Shown here in pieces: positions 16,192 to 21,332 of a DNA stretch of 21,332 nucleotides. Each line of letters opens with the position of its first letter. Position 1 is the first letter of the stretch. Source of the DNA: DASUTB01 sp036374835 (lineage in GTDB: Bacteria; Actinomycetota; Actinomycetes; Jiangellales; Jiangellaceae); the NCBI GenBank assembly GCA_036374835.1, contig DASUTB010000120.1:1-21332 (forward strand), in the 5' to 3' direction. The notes below the pieces were generated by a model. The model ran no database searches, had not been told where the DNA came from, and saw only the letters and a program-made list of their open reading frames with translations. The position numbers were made by a program, and so were the translations under genes.

Positions 16192-16991
16192 TGCGGTCCC
16201 TCCTTGACAGCGCGGTGGACGGCGTCCCGGTCGGGCGGCGGCGCGCCGAAAGCCAGCCACAGGAAATATTCCACGTTCCCGGACGGCCCTGGCAACGGGC
16301 TCGCCACCACTCCCGCCACGCCGAGGCCGAGTTCGGCGGCGGTGCCGGCGACCTCCATCACGGCTTCAACGCGCAAGCCGGGGTCGCGGACGACTCCTCC
16401 CTTGCCGACGTTCTCCCTGCCTACCTCGAACTGCGGCTTGACCATGAGAACCAGATCGGCCCCGGGCGTCGCGCAGGCGGCGAATGCCGGAAGAACGAGC
16501 CGCAGCGAGATGAACGACAGGTCCGCGACGATGAGATCCACCGCTCCGCCGATACGATCCGGCGTGAGCTCACGAACATTCGTGCGGTCCAGGACGGTAA
16601 CCCGGTCGTCGGTCCGCAGCGACCAGGCCAGCTGCCCGTAGCCGACGTCGACGGCCACGACGTGCGCGGCGCCGGCTCGCAGTAGTACGTCGGTGAACCC
16701 GCCGGTCGACGCGCCGGCGTCCAGGCACCGCCGTCCAGCCACCGTCAGACCGTCGGCGCTGAACACGTCAAGGGCGCCACGCAGCTTGTGCCCGCCGCGC
16801 GAGACGTATTGGTCGGTATCAAGTTCGGTCACGACGATCGCGTCGCCCGGCGCCACCGCCGTCGCCGCCTTGGTGGCCGGCCGACCCGAGACGGTGACGC
16901 GGCCATCCTGGATCAGCTCGGCAGCCGCGTCCCGGGAGCGTGCCAGCCCGCGCCGGACGAGTTCGGCGTCCAGCCGCCGCCGCCCAGGCAC
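16188..16991 (-). CDS. tlyA: TlyA-family rRNA (cytidine-2'-O)-methyltransferase
   Basis: Methylates ribose of cytidines in 16S and/or 23S rRNA; in mycobacteria this modification is needed for capreomycin susceptibility. 267 aa, the usual family length. An S4 RNA-binding domain (about 4-60; RRLDAELVRRGLARSR start) is followed by the TlyA signature YVSRGGHKL (62-70) and an FtsJ-like SAM domain with motif I LDAGASTGG (90-98). The start is GTG 16991, 5 nt after the stop of the small acidic gene. The 3' end overlaps nadK by 4 nt. The tlyA-nadK-recN order is conserved in many actinobacteria. Confidence 0.94.
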   Translation of the reverse strand: MPGRRRLDAELVRRGLARSRDAAAELIQDGRVTVSGRPATKAATAVAPGDAIVVTELDTDQYVSRGGHKLRGALDVFSADGLTVAGRRCLDAGASTGGFTDVLLRAGAAHVVAVDVGYGQLAWSLRTDDRVTVLDRTNVRELTPDRIGGAVDLIVADLSFISLRLVLPAFAACATPGADLVLMVKPQFEVGRENVGKGGVVRDPGLRVEAVMEVAGTAAELGLGVAGVVASPLPGPSGNVEYFLWLAFGAPPPDRDAVHRAVKEGPQ

Positions 16992-16996
16992 GCGGC

Positions 16997-17299
16997 CTAG
17001 CCCGCTTCCTCGGCGAGCGTGTCCTGGAGTGCGCGGTGAACGTCCTCGACCACACCGGCGTGTTCGGTCACTTCGAGCCGATCCAGCTCCGCGAGCCGGG
17101 TGAGCGCCTCGTCCACGCGGTCATCCCCGGTGGACGGGGTGTTCTCCGTCGGGTCGAGCGGCCTGTCCTCCGCGGCCGACGGCACGGCTGCCTCGTGTTC
17201 GGCAAGATCTGGCTGATCGTCGAGCCGTTCGTGCTCGGTCGGCTCGGAGTCGGGCTCGCCAACCGGCCGGTCGCCGGGCCCTCCGTCGTGCTCATTCAT
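16997..17299 (-). CDS. Small acidic hypothetical protein, first gene of the tlyA-nadK-recN run
   Basis: About 100 aa and not assigned to a named family. The first 60 residues are Asp/Glu/Pro-rich and look disordered. Residues about 62-98 (DDRVDEALTRLAELDRLEVTEHAGVVEDVHRALQDTL) look like two amphipathic helices. This N-disordered, C-helical pattern is seen in short actinobacterial proteins encoded just before tlyA. I chose ATG 17299 over the in-frame GTG 17305 because a -10-like TAACGT (17313-17308) lies 8 nt upstream, compatible with a leaderless message. The stop is 5 nt before tlyA, so co-transcription is nearly certain. Function unknown; a small adaptor is only a guess. Confidence 0.7.
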   Translation of the reverse strand: MNEHDGGPGDRPVGEPDSEPTEHERLDDQPDLAEHEAAVPSAAEDRPLDPTENTPSTGDDRVDEALTRLAELDRLEVTEHAGVVEDVHRALQDTLAEEAG

Positions 17300-17305
17300 A
17301 GTCAC

Positions 17306-17323
17306 TCACGTTAGTCTCATCTG
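17306..17323. promoter_or_regulatory. Overlapping divergent leaderless promoters
   Basis: Only 18 bp separate the farthest possible starts of two divergent genes. Rightward, TAGTCT (17312-17317) is 6 nt before GTG 17324. Leftward, TAACGT (17313-17308) is 8 nt before ATG 17299. No Shine-Dalgarno is present on either side. Both messages would begin at or next to the start codon, and the two -10 boxes share two base pairs, so the promoters should exclude one another. Good -35 matches were not found. Confidence 0.4.
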
Positions 17324-18583
17324 GTGGACGAACGGGTCGACGCGCGCGCGTCAGCTACACCCTGGCTCGAGCTGGCGCCGTTCCGAGCGCTGCGCTACAA
17401 CCCCGGTGCGGTTCCGGACCTCGGTGCGGTCACCTGCCCACCGTACGACGTGATCAACGCACATGGCGTCGAGACGTTCGAAGCGGCGGACCCGCACAAC
17501 ATCGTCCGGCTCATTCTGCCCCGCCCCATCGACGATACCGACAAGTACGAGCGGGCCGCCGCCGACCTTCGGGCATGGCGGGCTGCGGGCGTGTTCGAAC
17601 GCGACGACGAGCCCGGCCTCTACGTGTACGAGCTGACCCACGGCGACCACGTCACCGCGGGGCTCGTCGGCGCGGTGTCGGTGCACGACGTCGCGGACCG
17701 CCGTGTGTTGCCGCACGAGGATGTGTTCGCAGGCGCGGTCGTCGATCGGACGTCCCTGATGCTCGCAACGCAGGCCCAGCTCGAACCGATCCTGTTGACC
17801 TACGACGGCGATGGCGCCGCCAGCGACGTCGTCGACGACACGCTCCAGACCGCGCCGCTGCTCGAGGTCGCCACCGCCGACGGGGCGCTGCACCGGCTCT
17901 GGCGGATCACCGACCCTGGCGTCCTGGCGACCGTTCAAGCAGATCTCGCCGAGCGCCAGGCGCTCATCGCCGACGGCCACCATCGTTATGCCGCCTACCG
18001 GGCGCTCCGCGACCACCCGGCGGCCCCGGACGGCGCTGGACACGGCTTGGCGATGCTGGTCGACGCGCGCCGGCACCCGCTACGGCTCGGCGCGATCCAC
18101 CGATCGGTCGGCGACCTGGGCTGGGACGACGCGCTCGCGGCCGCTCGCGGCGGCTTCGCAGAGGTGAGCCCGGCCTCGCTGGACGACTTCGGAGGTGGCG
18201 CTCCCGGCTGGCCGCGCCTTGTACTCAGTGACGGTGAGCGGCACGTCGTCCTGTCCGAGCCGGACGCCGCGCTCGTCGCGGCGAGCATGCCGTCCCAGGC
18301 TTCAGACGAGTGGCGACGACTGGCCGCCAGCCTGCTGTGCGAGTTCGTCCTGGCGAAGCTCCTCGGTGTGCCGGATACGGACCCGCGCGTCGCGTACCAC
18401 CACTCGCGGGACGATGCGATCCGGCGTGCTCAGGAGACCGGCGGTGTAGCGCTGCTCCTACCGAGTGCCGCGCTGTCGGACGTGCTGACCCTCGCCGCAC
18501 GTGGCGAACGCATGCCGCGCAAGTCGACGTCGTTCGGCCCCAAACCGCGCACCGGCCTGCTGATCCGCCTGCTCGACGAATGA
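17324..18583 (+). CDS. DUF1015 family protein
   Basis: 419 aa, full length for DUF1015, a family found in many bacteria without an established biochemical role. Recognisable stretches are the opening LAPFRALRYNP, VTCPPYDVI, the NIVRLILPRP region and the strongly conserved ADGHHRYAAYRAL at about residues 215-227; its His pair suggests a catalytic or metal site. There is no signal peptide or membrane segment. The start is GTG 17324, apparently leaderless, divergent from the tlyA operon. The TGA stop is the beginning of a repeat element that fills the gap to the convergent SSB-like gene. Family assignment is secure; function is not known. Confidence 0.88.
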   Translation: MDERVDARASATPWLELAPFRALRYNPGAVPDLGAVTCPPYDVINAHGVETFEAADPHNIVRLILPRPIDDTDKYERAAADLRAWRAAGVFERDDEPGLYVYELTHGDHVTAGLVGAVSVHDVADRRVLPHEDVFAGAVVDRTSLMLATQAQLEPILLTYDGDGAASDVVDDTLQTAPLLEVATADGALHRLWRITDPGVLATVQADLAERQALIADGHHRYAAYRALRDHPAAPDGAGHGLAMLVDARRHPLRLGAIHRSVGDLGWDDALAAARGGFAEVSPASLDDFGGGAPGWPRLVLSDGERHVVLSEPDAALVAASMPSQASDEWRRLAASLLCEFVLAKLLGVPDTDPRVAYHHSRDDAIRRAQETGGVALLLPSAALSDVLTLAARGERMPRKSTSFGPKPRTGLLIRLLDE

Positions 18584-18657
18584 CCACGTTAAGCACCTGA
18601 ATCCCAGCCATACCTGCCTGGTATGCATGCCAAAGCAGGCACAGCGCACGCATCGTC
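18578..18657. repeat. Diverged copy of the 13429-13530 element, with hairpins, between convergent genes
   Basis: GAATGACCACGTTAAGC at 18578-18594 matches the recN-side end of the other element at 16 of 17 positions. Further aligned blocks follow in the same order: TCCC, GCC, TAC, CCTG, CAAAGCAGG and GCATCGT. Local folds include CATACC/GGTATG (18609-18614 with 18620-18625) and TGCCTG/CAGGCA (18615-18620 with 18636-18641). The distal arm is lost or merged into the SSB-like gene. The DUF1015 stop TGA is at 18581-18583. It may act as a terminator for both convergent genes. Confidence 0.65.
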
Positions 18658-18658
18658 G

Positions 18659-19033
18659 TCAACCCGACTCGGCCGCGGGCTCGCCGTACGGATCCGGGCG
18701 GTGGAGTAGCACGACGTCGGCCAGCTCCACCTCGTACTTGCTGCGCAGCCCGCCATTGCCCTGCCAGAACCGGTGCCGTAGTGCCCCACTGGCCGCGACG
18801 ACGTCGTTCGGGCGCCATTCGGCGACGACATCCTTCACCGACGACGTCCGCGCCACCAGCTCCAGGGTGTCGACGCTCTGGCGCCCACGCCGGATCAAGG
18901 TCAGCGGTGGACGCTTCACCACGAGCCACAGGCTGACGACGGTGTCGCCGCTCGGCAGCCGGTGGACGACGGGATCACGCGTCACGCGTCCCACCAGGTG
19001 GACTTCGTTGCGGTGCTCGTGAGGGTTGGACAT
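18659..19033 (-). CDS. Short SSB-like single-stranded DNA-binding protein
   Basis: 124 aa with an OB-fold pattern: NEVHLVGRVTRDPVVHRLPSGDTVVSLWLVV, then the WRPNDVVAASGALRHRFWQ strand region. Housekeeping actinobacterial SSB is longer, with a Gly-rich linker and an acidic tip (DDDIPF-like) that recruits partners. Here the chain ends soon after the OB fold (PYGEPAAESG) and both are missing. It is therefore probably an accessory SSB paralogue. The frame is open to 19087, but ATG 19033 has AAAGGG about 10 nt upstream and begins where the domain begins. It is divergent from the AlkC-like gene across 187 bp containing a DnaA box, and convergent with the DUF1015 gene. Confidence 0.8.
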   Translation of the reverse strand: MSNPHEHRNEVHLVGRVTRDPVVHRLPSGDTVVSLWLVVKRPPLTLIRRGRQSVDTLELVARTSSVKDVVAEWRPNDVVAASGALRHRFWQGNGGLRSKYEVELADVVLLHRPDPYGEPAAESG

Positions 19034-19119
19034 GGTGCGGGCCCTTTCGCGCCAGAGGTGTACGGACCTGCTCACTATGTGGAGCACTGACCGAACGGCG
19101 CGCCATGTGCCGAACCATC

Positions 19120-19128
19120 TGTGGATAA
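19120..19128 (-). promoter_or_regulatory. Perfect DnaA box
   Basis: The minus strand reads TTATCCACA, the consensus 9-mer DnaA box. It lies in the divergent gap 87 bp upstream of the SSB-like start and 92 bp upstream of the AlkC-like start. A single box is not an origin. It may link transcription of these DNA-maintenance genes to DnaA, or may be a chance match. Confidence 0.4.
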
Positions 19129-19220
19129 CTCAGCCGTTTGCCTCACGGTGTCAGAATCCACGTGCACGACATCGGCAGGACCTGTCAGTGCCCGTCGGCA
19201 GAATGCTCGTGTGATGCACT

Positions 19221-20312
19221 GTGGCTGACCTCAAGAACCACATCTCGCCGGAACTTGCCGGGCAGCTCGTCAAGGAGCTCCGGTACGCCTGGCCGGCCTT
19301 CGACGGCGAGCGGTTTACCACCGGGCTCGACGCCGAGCTGCAGCCGCTCGAGCTCATGGACCGCGTCGGCCTGCTCGCGGACCGCCTCTCCGAGGTGCTG
19401 CCTGCCGAGTTCACCGACGGGGCAGGGGTGCTGTGGCGAGCCCTCGAGTCGGATACGTTCACCGATTGGATGATCCTGCCGTGCAGCCGGTACGTCTCTG
19501 ATGCCGGGCTCGCGAATCCGGACGTGGCATTGCCGCTACTGGCCGGGATGACGCCGCGCTGGTCGAGCGAGTTCGCCGTCCGCCCGTTCATCGAGCACCA
19601 CCCGGACGTCGCCTACGCCCACTTCCACCGCTGGATGTCCGATTCGGATGAGCACGTGCGCCGGCTCGTTTCGGAGGGGACGCGGCCCCGGTTGCCGTGG
19701 GCGTCGCGGCTTCGTGCGCTGATGGACGACCCGAGCCCCAACATCGAGTTGCTCGACCACCTCGCCGGCGACCCGTCGGAGTATGTCCGCAGATCCGTGG
19801 CCAACCACCTCAATGACATCTCGAAGGATCATCCTGACCTGGTTGTGGAGATCGCTCGTCGCTGGAACGATCTCGGGCACGCCTGGGTGGTCCGGCACGG
19901 CCTGCGGTCACTGGTCAAAGCGGGCGACCCCGACGCGATGGCACTGCTCGGTGTGGCCACCCACGCCCGCATCCGGCTGGCGGACCTGCGCGTTGACCCC
20001 GAGACCGTCACGATCGGAGGCGAGATCACCCTGGCGTTCGTTCTCGAACTCGAGGACGCCGCCCCGGTCGAGGCGATCGTCGACTACCGCGTGCACTACG
20101 CCGGAGCGAACGGGACGCGCCGCCGCCCAAGGGTCTTCAAGCTCGCCCGCCGTATGCTCGAGCCCGGCACGCCGGAGATGTTCAGCCGCCGGCACGCCTT
20201 GAAGCCGGTTTCGATCCGACGCATCTACCCGGGCCGGCACACGGTCGACGTCTGGGTCAACGGCACGGTGCTCGGCAGCGTCGATCTGACCGTCCTGCCA
20301 ATGGCCGAGTGA
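19221..20312 (+). CDS. AlkC-like DNA alkylation repair glycosylase with C-terminal Ig-like domain
   Basis: Predicted HEAT-like-repeat DNA glycosylase removing alkylated bases such as 3-methyladenine, 363 aa. The helical-repeat part spans roughly 1-250 and contains blocks typical of AlkC/AlkD relatives: SSEFAVRPFI (115-124), RRLVSEGTRPRLPWA (147-161) and VRRSVANHLNDISKDHPD (189-206). Residues about 255-360 are beta-rich (VTIGGEITLAFVLEL, VDYRVHYAGANG, PGRHTVDVWVNGTVLG) and fit the Ig-like domain that distinguishes AlkC from AlkD. The start is GTG 19221 without an obvious Shine-Dalgarno. The neighbouring SSB-like gene and DnaA box fit a DNA-repair context. The catalytic residue was not pinned down. 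Confidence 0.82.
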   Translation: MADLKNHISPELAGQLVKELRYAWPAFDGERFTTGLDAELQPLELMDRVGLLADRLSEVLPAEFTDGAGVLWRALESDTFTDWMILPCSRYVSDAGLANPDVALPLLAGMTPRWSSEFAVRPFIEHHPDVAYAHFHRWMSDSDEHVRRLVSEGTRPRLPWASRLRALMDDPSPNIELLDHLAGDPSEYVRRSVANHLNDISKDHPDLVVEIARRWNDLGHAWVVRHGLRSLVKAGDPDAMALLGVATHARIRLADLRVDPETVTIGGEITLAFVLELEDAAPVEAIVDYRVHYAGANGTRRRPRVFKLARRMLEPGTPEMFSRRHALKPVSIRRIYPGRHTVDVWVNGTVLGSVDLTVLPMAE

Positions 20313-20375
20313 AAACTTCGTCCAGAAGCCGTAGATTGCAGATCAGGTGCGCGATCATCGAGACGGAGGTCTGCT

Positions 20376-20795
20376 GTGAACCAACGGAGCACACCGCCGC
20401 AGGGAACGACCATGTTCGATACCGACTCGGCACTGCGCGCCATCGACATCTACCTCGAAGCCTGGAACGAACCCGACTCGGACGAGCGAGCGCGGTTGCT
20501 CGCCAAAGTGATGGCCGACGACGGCGGCTACAGCGACCCGAGCAAGCAGGTGGGCGACCGCGCCGGCATCGTCGAATACATCGGTGAAGTCCTCAGCGCG
20601 TACCCGGGCGCACGTATCGTTCGTACCAGTGACGTTGACATGCATCACCAGTTCGGCCGGTTCACCTGGCGGCTGGTCCGGTCCGATGGAACTTCGCTGC
20701 AGGACAGCGTCGACTTTGTTGAGTTCACCGAGGACGGCCGAATCCATAGAATGACGGGGTTCTTCGGACTTCAGAAGCCGGACGATGCGCCCTGA
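20376..20795 (+). CDS. SnoaL-like / nuclear transport factor 2 superfamily protein
   Basis: 139 aa, a typical single cone-shaped alpha+beta-barrel domain: helical start ALRAIDIYLEAWNEPD, LLAKVMADDGGYSDPSKQVGDRAGIVEYI, then strands ending FVEFTEDGRIHRMTGFFGLQ. Members include polyketide cyclases, isomerases and many proteins of unknown role, so no reaction can be assigned. The start is GTG 20376 with GGAGG six bases upstream; ATG 20412 is a weaker alternative that begins exactly at the domain. It lies 63 bp after the AlkC-like gene and could be co-transcribed. Its end is 14 bp from the end of the convergent TPR gene. Confidence 0.82.
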   Translation: MNQRSTPPQGTTMFDTDSALRAIDIYLEAWNEPDSDERARLLAKVMADDGGYSDPSKQVGDRAGIVEYIGEVLSAYPGARIVRTSDVDMHHQFGRFTWRLVRSDGTSLQDSVDFVEFTEDGRIHRMTGFFGLQKPDDAP

Positions 20796-20809
20796 ACAGT
20801 CACGGCCTA

Positions 20810-21332
20810 CTACGACCCTGAGGCACTGAGCTCAGCTGCGCGCTCAGCGGCGTCGGTCAAGCCGTCAACGTCCGCGTCGGCCGCGCGTCCGAACCAGCGC
20901 TCAGCGTCGGCCCTGCGCCCGGCCGCTTCGAGGGCATCAGCGTAGGCGTACCTGAGCCGCGCCACCCACTCGTCGGACGACGTGCTACGTAGCTCGGGCA
21001 CCTGGAGCGAGACCACGGCAGCGTCGATCTCGCCCAAGTCGCGGCGCGCTCCCGCCGCCACGATGAGCATCTCGATACGCTCGCTCTTGTCGAGCCGATC
21101 GACGCCCGGGTCGCTCGCCAGTTCGAGCGCACGCCGCGGACGGCCGAGGCCCCGCTCGCAGTCCGCCATCATCGGCAAGTACGCGTCCGATCCGGTGATG
21201 CGCCGCGCTGCACGAAGCTCGGCCAGTGCCTCGGCGTACTTGCCCGCCGCGTAGGCCGCCACGCCCACGACCTCGCGGACGACGCCGATCCTTGCGGTGC
21301 GCCGACGTGCCGCCAGGGCGTGTTCGTAGGCC
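20810..21332 (-). CDS. Tetratricopeptide repeat protein (5' end beyond window)
   Basis: The frame is open to the right edge and ends at a TAG at 20812-20810; 173 codons plus the stop are visible. The sequence is an Ala/Arg/Leu/Glu-rich series of amphipathic helix pairs in TPR register: AAYAAGKYAEALAELRAARRI, LPMMADCERGLGRPRRALELA, IVAAGARRDLGEIDAAV and YAYADALEAAGRRADAERWFGRAADAD. Such cytoplasmic TPR proteins occur near the tlyA-nadK-recN region in other actinobacteria. They are presumed protein-interaction scaffolds, and the partner is unknown. The N-terminus is outside the window, so no start was chosen. Confidence 0.8.
   Translation of the reverse strand, partial: AYEHALAARRRTARIGVVREVVGVAAYAAGKYAEALAELRAARRITGSDAYLPMMADCERGLGRPRRALELASDPGVDRLDKSERIEMLIVAAGARRDLGEIDAAVVSLQVPELRSTSSDEWVARLRYAYADALEAAGRRADAERWFGRAADADVDGLTDAAERAAELSASGS

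Noticed and set aside
17445..17460. Another GTGATCAACG-like copy of the palindrome head
   Set aside because: It lies inside the DUF1015 coding frame, has no CACGTT continuation and no inverted partner.
17351..18076. 241-codon minus-strand frame opposite the DUF1015 gene
   Set aside because: It lies entirely inside DUF1015, whose conserved ADGHHRYAAY motif is on the plus strand; composition is typical of an antisense shadow.
19120..19128. Replication origin at the DnaA box
   Set aside because: Only one box was seen, with no AT-rich unwinding region and no dnaA/dnaN neighbourhood.

Overview
The window is GC-rich DNA, with third codon positions almost all G or C, frequent GTG starts and many 1-11 nt gene overlaps. 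The order recN-steA-steB next to tlyA and nadK points to an actinobacterium. I cannot fix the genus from sequence alone. No rRNA, tRNA, CRISPR array, prophage or transposase gene was seen.

Region 1 (1-8456) is a carbohydrate-catabolism block. A minus-strand operon runs from the right: rhaT (ATPase), rhaP and rhaQ (permeases), rhaS (binding lipoprotein), then a structured gap and rhaI (L-rhamnose isomerase, cut by the left edge). It encodes rhamnose capture, import and the first catabolic step. A divergent LacI-family regulator gene faces it across a 193-bp region rich in operator-like palindromes. Convergent with the regulator is a GH51 alpha-L-arabinofuranosidase whose upstream region carries a different LacI-type operator. 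Together they suggest growth on plant cell-wall polysaccharides such as pectin side chains.

Region 2 (8457-17305) is a long co-directional minus-strand run of housekeeping and envelope genes. In transcription order these are a small acidic protein, tlyA (rRNA methyltransferase), nadK, recN, steA, steB, a short MraY/WecA-like sugar-phosphate transferase and a MurJ-type flippase. steA and steB are cell-separation genes in Corynebacterineae. Having a lipid-linked sugar transferase and a flippase directly behind them suggests an envelope-glycan precursor module coupled to cell separation. This is the most interesting functional hypothesis in the window.

Region 3 (17306-21332) starts with an 18-bp divergent promoter region, apparently giving leaderless messages, and then a DUF1015 protein. 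It continues with a short SSB-like protein, divergent from an AlkC-type DNA glycosylase across a gap holding a perfect DnaA box. A SnoaL-like protein and a TPR protein cut by the right edge follow.

Three intergenic palindromic elements (10066-10145, 13429-13530, 18578-18657) share the head TGAYCACGTT, and in each the TGA is the stop codon of the preceding gene. The last two are clearly diverged copies of one roughly 100-bp repeat family.
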